DNA of 22,589 nt, taken from positions 1 through 22,589 of the IMG/VR virus record IMGVR_UViG_3300035698_002774; one strand, written 5' to 3'. This DNA is from a virus. The notes under the pieces are model-generated. The model saw only the letters and a list, made by a program, of their open reading frames with translations, ran no database searches and was not told where the DNA came from. The position numbers were made by a program, and so were the translations under genes. Positions 1 through 8,087 of the stretch are shown one piece after another; within the stretch, counting starts at the first letter, position 1; each line of letters starts with the position of its first letter.

Positions 1-596
1 AAAAATAATTCATCAAATTGTTCTGCCTTTGATGAACTATCAACTTCATTAAGTTTTTCTGTTGGAATATTTCCCTTATCAACCCTGCTCGATGCTGAAT
101 CCGACACACCCTCAGCGAAATTTTCGTCATTTATAACACTAGAATAAACAAAATCTATTTGCTTTAATGTCGCTGTGAATCTTAACGCTCTGCCAACTGA
201 TGCGTCCCTGCTAACGCTTAAATCCTGTAAAATCATATTTTCATATGACCTTAGTCCAGTAACAACTGAAAAAGGGATTTTGTCTTCTTGTAGTTTTAAC
301 AATGATTGATAAGCATCCGATGACCTTGAGCTTTGTCCGAATATAGTGCCAAGCCCGGCTTTGAATTTTTCAAATTGAAATATAGAAAGTGGCGCGTCTG
401 AAATAACGCCCTCAATCTGCAATGTTTTCTGTTGTAAGATAACATTATCAGATATAGATTTCCCGCCCTCAACTGGATTTTCAGTTATAGTGGCCACGCT
501 TGAATGTAGCTCCCTAACTGACGCGTCAAGTGGTATGCCACCTATAACAGCCTTTGACCGTTTAAATATGAATCCAACAACATCCCCATAAGCCAT
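1..596 (-). CDS. Dit-like baseplate/tail protein, N-terminal part (runs off left edge)
   Basis: My own translation from the ATG at 596 stays open to the window edge (about 198 codons) and begins MAYGDVVGFIF. The pattern of a short beta-hairpin (IGGIPLDASVRE), then ENPVEGGKSISDNV, then QIEGVISDAPLS is that of the Dit-like N-terminal domain of phage tail proteins, which helps form the baseplate hub next to the tape measure. The later region (LQDLSVSRD, ALRFTATLKQI) fits the end of the same beta-sandwich. The start overlaps the tape-measure stop as TAATG, so the two are probably translationally coupled. Position right after the tape measure supports a baseplate role. The C-terminus is outside the window. 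Family call is by pattern only. Confidence 0.8.
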   Translation of the reverse strand, partial: MAYGDVVGFIFKRSKAVIGGIPLDASVRELHSSVATITENPVEGGKSISDNVILQQKTLQIEGVISDAPLSIFQFEKFKAGLGTIFGQSSRSSDAYQSLLKLQEDKIPFSVVTGLRSYENMILQDLSVSRDASVGRALRFTATLKQIDFVYSSVINDENFAEGVSDSASSRVDKGNIPTEKLNEVDSSSKAEQFDELF

Positions 597-2038
597 TATA
601 TGCCCCCATCTGCTAAGTCACGGTCAGCTTGTGCCAGCATTGTTTCAAGTGGATTAGGTATCGCATCAGCTATTGATTGACCTAATTCATCGGCACTTTG
701 GCCGGGTGCGGCCTTAACCTCAATTTTTATATTGTTAGTCATTGGGATGTTTTTTACGTTATAACCAGCTTTTTCAGCGGAAAGAGCTTGATATTTCAGA
801 TTGACCCCTGCCTCAACTTGTTTTAATTGAGCTTCATCAAAGCCATAACTTTTAGGCTTGGCGTTGTAATTACCGGTTTTGTCATAACTACGACCACCAA
901 GCAATTTCTCCATTCTCTTAAATGGATTTAATAAATTATTGACCCACGTTGCAGTCAGTTTTATTAAGTCCGTGAACTTTTCCCATTTAAAAAATATCAA
1001 ATCTATTAGTTTTGCAAAAACATAGACTACCGCAATTATTGCAATCAACCATGAAAAACTCGCGCCAACTGCTATGCCAGCGAACTTTGCGGCGACTAGG
1101 TTTTTTGTCAATCCTACAATTCCGCTTGCCATCATGCCGATACTCATAATTGTTTTAACAGCAAAAACAGTTATTAAAACTTTTCCTAATTTTTCAGCGA
1201 CCGAAATAACTTTGTCAAAATTCAATACAAGCGAAACAAATTTCTCACCTAACCAAGTTATAACTTTACCAACTTGGTCGCCCATCCTTTTTATTTTCTT
1301 GCGGAAAACTTCATTGTTAGCAACAGCATCCTTAAACTTGTCTATGTATTTTTCAATGACCGGTAGCACGCCCTCAACAAAAGCAAATTTTAATCCCATG
1401 AATACACGTTGAAGTCTGAGCATTGTGTCAGTGAACTTTTCCGAATCTCGCGCTGTCTTGTCTGTCATTATAGCGCCAAGGGCTTTGAGTTCTTTACCTT
1501 GCGCCCTTATAGCATCTGAGCCTTGATTTAATAGATTGATAAGTTGAGTTCCGGAACGTCCGAATAGTTCTTGAGCAATCGCTGTTTTTCTAAGGTCTGT
1601 CATGCCTAAATTCTTAAAGGCATCAGATACAGCAAACACGGCTGTTTCCATGTCGGTCAATTTTAATGGGTCTATTTTTAATTCATCAAAAACGCGGGTA
1701 TATGTTTCAAGTCCGAATCCTGCGTCTTTAATAACACGCGCAAATCTACCGGTTGCCTTATTAAATGATTCTTGGTCTGAGCCTGCAAGCTCTGCGGCAT
1801 AACCAAACTTCTGTAAGTTTTCTATTGATAGGCCAACCCGTGCTGAATTTTTTGCCATGTCATCGCCGAACTTAGCGACTTCTTTTGTAATGCGATAAAC
1901 ACCATAACCAAAAGCCGCACCTGCCGCTGATAATCCAAGCATGGTGCGTCTGAGGTTCTTAAAACCCTTTTCATATCGAGCAAGTGCGCGGTCATCAGCC
2001 TTTAATCCAAGTTTTGTAATAAGCTCACGAACTATCAT
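596..2038 (-). CDS. Tail tape measure protein
   Basis: 480 residues. The protein sets tail length and is expelled ahead of DNA. It starts with a basic, helical N-terminus, has a long helical stretch with Ala/Gly-rich turns, and a block at about 64-180 (ARVGLSIENLQ, ELFGRSGTQLINLL) that is common in phage tape measures. Residues about 285-350 are strongly hydrophobic (LITVFAVKTIMSIG to AIIAVVYVFAKLIDLIFF), the usual membrane-active region. 480 residues is short for the family; at roughly 1.5 angstrom per residue it predicts a tail near 70 nm. The ATG overlaps the stop of the frameshifted chaperone reading frame upstream (TAATG) and its own stop overlaps the Dit-like start. Confidence 0.85.
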   Translation of the reverse strand: MIVRELITKLGLKADDRALARYEKGFKNLRRTMLGLSAAGAAFGYGVYRITKEVAKFGDDMAKNSARVGLSIENLQKFGYAAELAGSDQESFNKATGRFARVIKDAGFGLETYTRVFDELKIDPLKLTDMETAVFAVSDAFKNLGMTDLRKTAIAQELFGRSGTQLINLLNQGSDAIRAQGKELKALGAIMTDKTARDSEKFTDTMLRLQRVFMGLKFAFVEGVLPVIEKYIDKFKDAVANNEVFRKKIKRMGDQVGKVITWLGEKFVSLVLNFDKVISVAEKLGKVLITVFAVKTIMSIGMMASGIVGLTKNLVAAKFAGIAVGASFSWLIAIIAVVYVFAKLIDLIFFKWEKFTDLIKLTATWVNNLLNPFKRMEKLLGGRSYDKTGNYNAKPKSYGFDEAQLKQVEAGVNLKYQALSAEKAGYNVKNIPMTNNIKIEVKAAPGQSADELGQSIADAIPNPLETMLAQADRDLADGGI

Positions 2039-2690
2039 TAAGACCTTCCCTTTTTGCTATTTGCCCGCTTTATTTTTTCAATTTGGTTCTTTTCTGCTTT
2101 TTCCTTTGCATCTAAAACATCATGCGCATCAAGTAAGTCTAACAAGCTCCAATGTGTTTCTATTTCTTGCAAGGTTGCCAACCGAGCAACCACAATGCGC
2201 CAGATAAGCCATGATGGGCCATCTATTTCTTTTTCGATGCCTGTATTCGTGAAGTTGGCTCGCTGACCATCTCGCTTTCCGCTTCCATCTGTTTTGCCCC
2301 AACGGTGGCCAGCCCTCCGAAAAAATCGTTATATTGAAATTGTAAAATTTCACCCAATAATTTAAAAAGATGCAAATATTTACCAACGAAATCCATGTCA
2401 AAATTGATTTCTCTATAACGACCATTATCACTTATTTCTGTTGTCGATATTATTTTCGTAATTATTGGTATAACTTCTTCTTCTGGTAATGTATCAAACG
2501 CTGACGAAATAATCTCAAATATCATTGTCGCATCAACTTTTGCCTTCTCATCTTTTGACATTAAGATAGCCATTGGCTTTCCAAAATATCTACCAAGTTT
2601 TGTCATCAAGTTCAAACCTTGCGTTGGCATATAGTGATTGGTTTGATAAAATACTCCCTCAACTTCCATTCGTTTATAATGCTTTGCCAT
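2038..2690 (-). CDS. Tail assembly chaperone, predicted -1 frameshift (gpGT-like) product
   Basis: Predicted fusion of about 217 residues: 124 residues of the upstream chaperone, then 93 residues in the -1 frame after a T TTT TTC site at 2319-2325. I translated the -1 frame by hand. It has no stop until TAA at 2038-2040, which overlaps the tape-measure ATG, and it contains a convincing protein core (IDGPSWLIWRIVVARLATLQ followed by an acidic-amphipathic helix and a Lys-rich tail). That core has no ATG and no plausible upstream start with a ribosome binding site in its frame, so a frameshift is the simplest way to express it. Position directly before the tape measure matches the lambda G/GT arrangement. 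Whether the shift occurs, and where, is inference. Confidence 0.7.
2223..2690 (-). CDS. Tail assembly chaperone (gpG-like)
   Basis: 155-residue unshifted product. It is helical, with central acidic segments and a charged, low-complexity C-terminus (SRIQASKKK). The ATG has AGAGGTGAAC upstream. Phage genes in this position, between tail tube and tape measure, encode chaperones that coat the tape measure during tail assembly, and most are expressed as a short form plus a frameshifted long form. The identification rests on position, size and the open overlapping -1 frame rather than on a motif I can name. Confidence 0.7.
   Translation of the reverse strand: MAKHYKRMEVEGVFYQTNHYMPTQGLNLMTKLGRYFGKPMAILMSKDEKAKVDATMIFEIISSAFDTLPEEEVIPIITKIISTTEISDNGRYREINFDMDFVGKYLHLFKLLGEILQFQYNDFFGGLATVGAKQMEAESEMVSEPTSRIQASKKK
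2319..2325 (-). promoter_or_regulatory. Candidate -1 ribosomal frameshift site, T TTT TTC
   Basis: On the minus strand the bases T TTT TTC lie in the exact X XXY YYZ register of the chaperone gene (codons GAT TTT TTC, residues 122-124), so both tRNA-Phe can re-pair after a one-base slip. GGAGGG follows immediately. A second, weaker A-rich candidate (codons AAA AAG AAA) lies just before the stop at 2223, but its -1 re-pairing is imperfect (GAA AAA). Confidence 0.6.
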
Positions 2691-2710
2691 CTGTTCACCT
2701 CTTTATGCTT

Positions 2711-3127
2711 TTAGTTAACACCCATTACCTCTTGAATCATATGCGCTGTTGCAAGCGTCCATTCTCTGGTACCTTCTTCTCTGCCGAATGAACTATCTGG
2801 CATTTTCTGAATCCAAGCGGCGGCGGCTGTGTAGATTGAACCTTCATATTTTGCAAAGAATGGGAAACTCCCGCCATCTCCGTACCTGTCGCCTGTCGCA
2901 AAAGCTGATAAGACCTTGTTAAATGAAGATGTTGCTTTTAGCGTTAGAACCATGGTCGCCCCAAAGTTATTCAACTTTGAACGACTACCCTCGCCATCTG
3001 AACCAATGTTTTTACTATATCTGTCGGAGTCTTCGGTAATGTTTAAAAAATCACCGTCTGCAAGGCCGTGTGCCCTAAAACCACCACAAATAATCTCGAC
3101 TTCTGCACCATTATATGTTGCTGTCAT
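2711..3127 (-). CDS. Tail tube protein (DUF3277-like)
   Basis: 138 residues forming the inner tube inside the contractile sheath. Visible family-like features are the N-terminal beta segment (TYNGAEVEIICGGFRAHGLADGD), the middle GSDGEGSRSKLNNFGATMVLTLKATSSFN, and the end with AAAWIQKMPDSSFGREEGTREW, matching the DUF3277 pattern of tube proteins that follow DUF3383 sheaths. The start has a strong AAAGGAGG site. It lies 11 bases after the sheath stop, the standard sheath-tube order, and is followed by the tail chaperones. Confidence 0.85.
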   Translation of the reverse strand: MTATYNGAEVEIICGGFRAHGLADGDFLNITEDSDRYSKNIGSDGEGSRSKLNNFGATMVLTLKATSSFNKVLSAFATGDRYGDGGSFPFFAKYEGSIYTAAAAWIQKMPDSSFGREEGTREWTLATAHMIQEVMGVN

Positions 3128-3138
3128 GTGTTCCTCCT

Positions 3139-4491
3139 TTAAATTCTAATATAAACTCTCATGCCTACTTTATGAATTGCCCCGGCAAAAGTTGCTTGTG
3201 CTTCGCCATCAGGTAAATATCTATTTCCTTTATCGGCTGACGATATGTCAGAAACATCTGGGAAATTTACATAATATGCTTGGTCATCGTAATTATCTGG
3301 GTCAGCAACGATGATGTCATCCTCAATCGCTTTGTTGAAAATCCCTCTAACGATATTTTCCATTATTGCAATACCGCCGTTTGTAAATGGAACTTTATCA
3401 ACTGCTAATAATTGAGATAATATTTCTGTCTGAATTTCGTTTTTAATATAATCAGCACCTCTTATTGTATCAACATAATCGCCTGATGACATTCTGCCTT
3501 GCTCTGTGAAATCCTGTCCTGAATCCGAATATAGATTAAACCTCTTAGCCAAAACAGTTGCCCTCTGTGTTGCTGTTAATTCATTGGCTATAAATTTGAC
3601 CAATGTCATAAACATCCATGTCTGGGTTCCGGGATTGTTAACAAATCCGCGAGCAAACCAAGCGGCTTCTGGAAAAACTGTACCTGTTTTATACCATAAA
3701 CCGAAAGTTCTTGTGTAGTTCAATGCCTCTAACAAATAAGCAATATCTGTTGTTGAAGCGGCATCGTAAATATCCACATCGTTTCTTGATGTTGAGTAAA
3801 TCTTTTCGTTGGCTTCTGTCCATGCGGCGGCCTGTAAAATAAAACCATCTACTTTATCTATCGTCATTAAGCCATACCATTCAGGGTCAAAAGCTAATAA
3901 AGTGTTTAAATCTTCTGTCATTCCGTGATTGTCAACTGTTGTCGTAATAACAATTCCAGCTTGTGTCACACCACCTGTGATGCCTGCGGCCGATAAGACA
4001 ACTGGCAATCCTGCGGTTGCGGCTGTAATTGTAATTGTTCTATCACCTACTCCGCCAACAACTGCCGTTGCAACTCCTGCCTCTGCTTGAATCAATGCGG
4101 CAAAAGAGTTCATTGTTGTCACATGGGAGGCACCATCATAAATCAAACTGATGACCACACCATCAACTGTGACTGCGATTGTATTGGCCGCAATTAAATC
4201 GTCATCGAGTACGAATGTTTGAACTTGTGCGACCTTTGCGTCCTGCTCACCAATTTTTAAAATATTGGGATGCGGGTTCTGACCAAAAAAAGCACCTGCG
4301 GCAATATATTCCGGGTCAGTTACGGCGTAATCATCGGCAACACCCAATAAAGATGTGTATTCGTTAATTGTGCCCACTGGTATCTTTCCGCTGTCACCAA
4401 CGATAAGCAATGTTCCAAAACTCGCTTTCTGTATTGTTCTTGTTGCTAAACTCACTGTAACATCTACATATTGACTGATATCTACTGGCAT
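3139..4491 (-). CDS. Contractile tail sheath protein (DUF3383-like) with an inserted beta domain
   Basis: 450 residues. The N-terminus (PVDISQYVDVTVSLATRTIQ, then FGTLLIVGDSG) and the region AAGAFFGQNPHPNILKIGE match the start of DUF3383-type sheath proteins; the C-terminal half has the conserved layout AWFARGFVNNPGTQTWMF and a final segment with GAIHKVGMRVYIRI. Residues about 89-187 interrupt this with a Thr/Val/Gly-rich domain closely similar to one in the cement protein and more distantly to one in the 230-residue connector gene. Such an insert would probably sit on the outer face of the sheath (inference). The start has AGGAGG at good spacing. The sheath shows that the virion is a myovirus. 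Confidence 0.88.
   Translation of the reverse strand: MPVDISQYVDVTVSLATRTIQKASFGTLLIVGDSGKIPVGTINEYTSLLGVADDYAVTDPEYIAAGAFFGQNPHPNILKIGEQDAKVAQVQTFVLDDDLIAANTIAVTVDGVVISLIYDGASHVTTMNSFAALIQAEAGVATAVVGGVGDRTITITAATAGLPVVLSAAGITGGVTQAGIVITTTVDNHGMTEDLNTLLAFDPEWYGLMTIDKVDGFILQAAAWTEANEKIYSTSRNDVDIYDAASTTDIAYLLEALNYTRTFGLWYKTGTVFPEAAWFARGFVNNPGTQTWMFMTLVKFIANELTATQRATVLAKRFNLYSDSGQDFTEQGRMSSGDYVDTIRGADYIKNEIQTEILSQLLAVDKVPFTNGGIAIMENIVRGIFNKAIEDDIIVADPDNYDDQAYYVNFPDVSDISSADKGNRYLPDGEAQATFAGAIHKVGMRVYIRI
3931..4227 (-). repeat. Shared beta-domain copy 1 (in sheath)
   Basis: Residues about 89-187 of the sheath. Key shared strings with the cement copy are YDGA-H, TM, AG, VGG-GDRTIT, LSAA and GVTQAG-V. 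The underlying DNA is also visibly similar between the two copies. Confidence 0.75.
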
Positions 4492-4506
4492 GAAATCCTC
4501 CTTATT

Positions 4507-4995
4507 TTATTCTGGTATATCGTTTCCATTAACTTGCACTTTTTCTATCCAGCCCGCTTCTTCCTCTATAACGTATGCAAAGCCTGCTAAATAATCTATA
4601 ACTGCTCGTTCTTGTCCTTCTGTTTCCAAAACATTTGACAAGTTTTGATAATTTAAAATGCCCTGAATACTAACCTCATAATCGGTATATAATCTTTTTA
4701 AAACTGTTGGCGCATCTGTTAATGACATTATTTTTAAGATGGCTTCGTTCGCACCTTCACCAATTATATCAACTGTCACTGTCGCTTGCCTATCTCCAAT
4801 TATTTTTCTATTTCCCTCTGCATCAACATCGCCTATCCTATCAAACGAACCTATCTTATTTATAGTTCCAACACGAATAACCGCATATGGGTATCGCTCC
4901 GGCCTAGTCTTAAACTGGTCTGACTTAATAGCAGTTATGCCGAGGTATCTCTCAACCAACCAAACAAACGATTCTTGTAAATTTAAGATGCTCAT
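4507..4995 (-). CDS. Tail terminator / neck protein (LIC_12616/gp12-like)
   Basis: 162 residues. The layout, an N-terminal helix (FVWLVERYLGI) then alternating strands (YPYAVIRVGTINKIGS, RQATVTVDIIGEGANEAIL) and a C-terminal strand pair (YLAGFAYVIEEE), resembles small neck proteins of the gp12-like/LIC_12616 group that cap the tail tube. It sits between connector genes and the sheath, where the tail terminator is normally found. Start at 4995 has GGGGAAAG before the ATG. The family call is moderate; the role is supported mainly by synteny. Confidence 0.6.
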   Translation of the reverse strand: MSILNLQESFVWLVERYLGITAIKSDQFKTRPERYPYAVIRVGTINKIGSFDRIGDVDAEGNRKIIGDRQATVTVDIIGEGANEAILKIMSLTDAPTVLKRLYTDYEVSIQGILNYQNLSNVLETEGQERAVIDYLAGFAYVIEEEAGWIEKVQVNGNDIPE

Positions 4996-5004
4996 CTTTC
5001 CCCA

Positions 5005-5697
5005 TTAAGGCATTACTTCAAGGGCCTCCCCCCCTGCCATTTCCCCATGTTCATTATTCATTTCTGCAAATAAGATGCTGTAATGATTTAAATCCATCGG
5101 TGTCCATTTTTCCACTTGCTGAACTTCAAACAGTGCGTTGTCATAATAGATTCTGTCGGCATTGCTGGCGGTGGCTTCGTTTTCAGTGTAAAGTCTTGTC
5201 GATGTGTAACCTCTTAAATATCGCCTGTTTCTATTTCCCTCTGATAATAATAAAAGCTCTTGTCCTGTTATTGGTTGCAATGAAATAACGGCCTCAAACG
5301 TTGTTGTATCTCCATCTTGAAAATCGCCGTCAATATAACCACCATTAGCATCTAACATTGCATTTGCCTGTGTAGCTCCGCCACTTACTAAAATTTCAAA
5401 AATCAATATTTCATTTCCTGCGTCCAATGCTGTAATAAGGATTGTATCGCCAAACATAGCCGTTGCAGACGCTATTGTTGCAATGTCAGCAATTTCATCG
5501 GCCAAATCCGCTAAGGTCTGTTCGTTTGTCGCATTAAAAGGAACTGGCCCAACCTCTACACCGTCAACGAGTAATGTAATCACGTTCCCTGTTATTAAGG
5601 GCGCATCGAAAGATATAGTTTTCTGTTGTGTGGATGACGCAAATCTCATAACTGGGTAAACCTTACCGAAACTTGCAATCAATTCTGAGCCACTCAT
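5005..5697 (-). CDS. Head-tail connector/neck protein with the shared beta domain
   Basis: 230 residues. Residues about 23-115 form a Val/Thr/Ala-rich domain (ITGNVITLLVDGVEVG, then TLADLADEIADI, then GDTILITALDAGNE, then GGATQANAML) that follows the same strand-helix-strand order as the inserts in sheath and cement. The rest (ISLQPITGQELLLLSEGNR, YLRGYTSTRLYTENE, DRIYYDNALFEVQQVEKWTPMD, then HYSILF) resembles small head-closure/stopper proteins that bind DNA-filled heads. It overlaps the gp10-like gene as ATGA. The connector role is inferred from fold-like pattern and position between adaptor and terminator; no specific family is certain. Confidence 0.55.
   Translation of the reverse strand: MSGSELIASFGKVYPVMRFASSTQQKTISFDAPLITGNVITLLVDGVEVGPVPFNATNEQTLADLADEIADIATIASATAMFGDTILITALDAGNEILIFEILVSGGATQANAMLDANGGYIDGDFQDGDTTTFEAVISLQPITGQELLLLSEGNRNRRYLRGYTSTRLYTENEATASNADRIYYDNALFEVQQVEKWTPMDLNHYSILFAEMNNEHGEMAGGEALEVMP
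5353..5631 (-). repeat. Shared beta-domain copy 3 (divergent, in connector gene)
   Basis: Residues about 23-115 of the 230-residue protein. It has the same order of elements as the sheath and cement copies but low identity; the best anchors are V-VDG, the Ala-rich helix, GDTI-ITA and GGATQA. Confidence 0.45.
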
Positions 5698-6185
5698 ATT
5701 TTAACCTCGTATGCAATTTTTCCCCTCATTGCGCCTGTATCAACTAAAGGAACTATTCTACCAACCTTGCCCCTTTTGCCTTTGCCTTTATTACGCTTTG
5801 CTTCTGTTGTTGATGGGGCGTTTGGTTCAAATAAGCCGGGAGTAAGAATCGTTTTCTTAACTTGCCCCGCGTGAAGCTCGCCCAATTTCTTTAAAAATAT
5901 GGCCATAGTAGAGCGGCCTCTAAGCACATTGCTATATGCAACTTTTTTAAACTGGTGCAGTTGCTCTTTGTTCATATCAAAAGACTTAGCCATGAAAGGT
6001 CTGGATGGTATGTTTTTGGACGGAACGCCGAACTCGTTGGCACTTGCTACTTTCGCAATTGTTGTTTTTCCGTCTTCTGTATCACCAGCATCTTGTAAGA
6101 TGCCGACATTCACATATGCGTTATCAGCTTTTTTCATCTGCTTAACGATGCGTTTCCATCCCTTATCAATTACCCTCACACTCAT
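5694..6185 (-). CDS. Tail completion / HK97 gp10-like protein
   Basis: 163 residues from the chosen start (MSVRVIDKGWKRIVKQ). An upstream in-frame ATG at 6230 exists, but the start at 6185 forms an ATGA overlap with the preceding stop and gives the family-like N-terminus. Diagnostic blocks are VNVGIL, then ANEFGVP-KNIPSRPFMAKSF, then a C-terminal VPLVDTGAMRGKIAYEV. These are typical of gp10-like and Mu-type virion morphogenesis proteins that finish the tail end joined to the head. A Lys/Arg/Gly-rich stretch (AKRNKGKGKRGKVGR) lies in the last third. Its stop overlaps the next start as ATGA. Confidence 0.78.
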   Translation of the reverse strand: MSVRVIDKGWKRIVKQMKKADNAYVNVGILQDAGDTEDGKTTIAKVASANEFGVPSKNIPSRPFMAKSFDMNKEQLHQFKKVAYSNVLRGRSTMAIFLKKLGELHAGQVKKTILTPGLFEPNAPSTTEAKRNKGKGKRGKVGRIVPLVDTGAMRGKIAYEVKI

Positions 6186-6562
6186 GTTGGATAAATCCCG
6201 TCTGTTATGATAATAGGTCTGGTTGCGCATTCGCGCACCAACCTTTGAAATTCTTGTCCGTATTTTGTAAGATTTAAACTTGATTCAGTTGCCGTTCCAC
6301 CAACGGAACCATAATTCCGCGACAATTGACCAACTTTTTCTGATGTTACAACTAGCGCCGTTGTCCCCGGTGCTTCTGTTGACGATACACTTCTAGACAA
6401 CATATGGGCGGTCATGTAAGTAACAGCCAAATCATATTTTAAGCCGAAAACTTTTTCGTTTGCAGATAGTTTTGCACGCTCGATAAATCTATTTATCTTA
6501 GCGATCGCAACCGCCGAAAATTCGGGGGCTATATCCAAAACATCTGTTGCTGATACGCTCAT
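6182..6562 (-). CDS. Head-tail adaptor (DUF4054-like)
   Basis: 126 residues, largely helical. The pattern APEFSAV-IAKINRFIERAKLSANEKVFG, then YDLAVTYMTAHMLS, then TSEKVGQLSRNYG fits DUF4054 head-tail connector proteins, which attach to the portal and start the neck. Start overlaps the upstream stop as TAATG, and its stop overlaps the gp10-like start as ATGA, so it belongs to a tightly coupled connector operon. Confidence 0.75.
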   Translation of the reverse strand: MSVSATDVLDIAPEFSAVAIAKINRFIERAKLSANEKVFGLKYDLAVTYMTAHMLSRSVSSTEAPGTTALVVTSEKVGQLSRNYGSVGGTATESSLNLTKYGQEFQRLVRECATRPIIITDGIYPT

Positions 6563-7002
6563 TATTCACCCAATTTTTTGTCAATAAGTTTAATAACTGT
6601 TTTGTAAGTTGTTTTATCAAGCATTTCTGCGAGCATATCTTTGTCATCCATTTGCTCAACCATGTCTGCTTGATTCTTAGAATTGGCACCTTCAAATGAT
6701 TCGAGCCATTCACCAGAGTCAACAGCTTCGACTTCTTCTCTGTCATCTTCTTCAGCTTCGATATCTTCATCTAAATCGGATTCAACTGGTTCTGTATGCT
6801 TTACATCTTTTATCACTTTCGCACCTTTAGCCACAATAACACCCTTGGCTATACGGTCTTTAAATGCTGGAAATTTAAGCATTGAGCTATAATCTTCTTC
6901 ATTTACATAATTCATGCCGGGCTCAAGTATAAATAAATTTCCTGCGAAATAATGAGATGTTCCATTATAAGTTACTTCAAAAAGTTGTTTTTTGTTAGTC
7001 AT
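6562..7002 (-). CDS. Acidic protein of unknown function after the capsid gene
   Basis: 146 residues. I recognise no family with confidence. The N-terminal half is a small beta-rich unit (QLFEVTYNGTSHYFAGN-FILEPGMNYVNEEDY). The middle is very acidic (EPVESDLDEDIEAEEDDREEVEAVD), and the end is helical (DMVEQMDDKDMLAEMLDKTTYKTVIKLIDKKLGE), somewhat like short HeH-type helical ends seen on phage head-region proteins. Start at 7002 has AGGAG upstream. Location between major capsid and adaptor suggests a head-associated or head-completion role. Confidence 0.6.
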   Translation of the reverse strand: MTNKKQLFEVTYNGTSHYFAGNLFILEPGMNYVNEEDYSSMLKFPAFKDRIAKGVIVAKGAKVIKDVKHTEPVESDLDEDIEAEEDDREEVEAVDSGEWLESFEGANSKNQADMVEQMDDKDMLAEMLDKTTYKTVIKLIDKKLGE

Positions 7003-7020
7003 TTTGCTTTACTCCTGTCT

Positions 7021-7055
7021 GCCATTAGCCTCCGGCTAAATGTCGGAGGCTTGGC
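7021..7055 (-). other. GC-rich hairpin between capsid gene and next gene
   Basis: An 8-bp stem (AGCCTCCG at 7027-7034 with CGGAGGCT at 7044-7051) is extended by GCCA/TGGC at the outer ends. It has no U-tract on the minus strand, so it is not a canonical terminator. A competing hairpin (TTAGCC at 7025-7030 with GGCTAA at 7034-7039) uses part of the same bases. It may reduce read-through or stabilise the capsid mRNA end. Confidence 0.55.
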
Positions 7056-7074
7056 GTTTGCGAAAAGAAGATTA

Positions 7075-8076
7075 TTAAATACTATCTGCAATTCTGGCGG
7101 CTTTTGGATAAAACCAAGTTACGCCAGCAAATCTCTCGTGACATTTTACTTTCCAGATAACACCGTCAGTTGTGGCTGGTGTGAACTGTTCAAAATCCTG
7201 TGGAATATCCATTGCCAAGATTCTTGGGTTGCGATGGTAAGCCATCATAACATCAACTACAAACAGGTCGTTATTCGCGGCGTCTAATTGCCATAATGGC
7301 ACTATCATTAGTTCGCGGCCAATTCTTGCGGCCCATACTGATTTGACAAAATTCAAGATTGTCATATCTGAACCATCACCCATGCGCTGTGTGGAAATTA
7401 GATTATATTGCTCATCTGGCAATATAAGTGTGTCAGCCATTTCAACGCCTTTAGTAGCATTGAACGGTGCGGCCAATGCGGCCATAATATCGCGCACAAT
7501 TAAGTCTGGTGTTTTGGTTGTCCATTCTGTTGCACCACCAACGCCATCGGCTGGAACTGTGCCGCTTGGAATGTTAGAATCACTTAAAAGACCTGTTAAA
7601 CCTGCGGCTGTGTTGCCGAAATAAGCATTGTCTTGTTCTTCTTTCATTATCGCACGTTTGGCGGCATCTGCTCTTTTTGTTTCAAGGTCAGTGTTTGCCA
7701 TACGGGCTGAACGAACTTCTTGGATATTATACTGATAAGAATCTCCGAAACTCTGAACGAGCTTAGAAAATCTTTTACCACTTGCATCAACATTTGGCCA
7801 ATCTGAACCCCAATCGGCAATAATTTTTGCTTTGCCACTGGCATCATATTGGTCATAAGCAATTGACTCTGCGCCGGTATTGGCTGAACCGTCAACCGGT
7901 ATCAACTGACGCTGTTTAAATTCTGGATACTTAATGTCGTATGTCTGACTTCTTATGCTTTGCAACTGTTGTGCAAAAAATAAAGTGTCATCGGCATCAA
8001 TATGCTCTGGGCATAAAGTATCAAATCTTTTCTTTAAAAAAGATAGTTCATCTTGTTTGTTCATCCTGATAATCAT
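7075..8076 (-). CDS. Major capsid protein (DUF2184-like)
   Basis: 333 residues from the chosen start. The ATG at 8088 overlaps the upstream stop, but GGAGGA lies right after it and is ideally spaced for the ATG at 8076 (MIIRMNKQDEL), which I prefer. Features typical of DUF2184 capsid proteins include an N-terminal helix (LSFLKKRFDTL), the GAESIAYDQYD and ADWGSDWPNVD region, KRAIMKEEQDNAYFG followed by GLTGLL, and the end IWKVKCHERFAGVTWFYPKAARIADSI. The shell is made of hundreds of copies. It follows scaffold-protease and cement genes in the usual order and is followed by a hairpin. Confidence 0.88.
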   Translation of the reverse strand: MIIRMNKQDELSFLKKRFDTLCPEHIDADDTLFFAQQLQSIRSQTYDIKYPEFKQRQLIPVDGSANTGAESIAYDQYDASGKAKIIADWGSDWPNVDASGKRFSKLVQSFGDSYQYNIQEVRSARMANTDLETKRADAAKRAIMKEEQDNAYFGNTAAGLTGLLSDSNIPSGTVPADGVGGATEWTTKTPDLIVRDIMAALAAPFNATKGVEMADTLILPDEQYNLISTQRMGDGSDMTILNFVKSVWAARIGRELMIVPLWQLDAANNDLFVVDVMMAYHRNPRILAMDIPQDFEQFTPATTDGVIWKVKCHERFAGVTWFYPKAARIADSI

Positions 8077-8087
8077 ATTGTCCTCCA

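Noticed and set aside
1074-1412. Plus-strand open frames across the tail genes
   Set aside because: All lie opposite well-supported minus-strand genes, lack ribosome binding sites and give no recognisable proteins.
2129-2431. 100-codon minus-strand frame over the tail chaperone
   Set aside because: It is in neither the chaperone frame nor the -1 frame, and reads as an implausible protein with no usable start site.
6499-6508. GCGATCGC palindrome, like the cyanobacterial HIP1 element
   Set aside because: Only one copy occurs in the window, so it does not indicate a cyanobacterial host; it is just the lone GATC outside the island.
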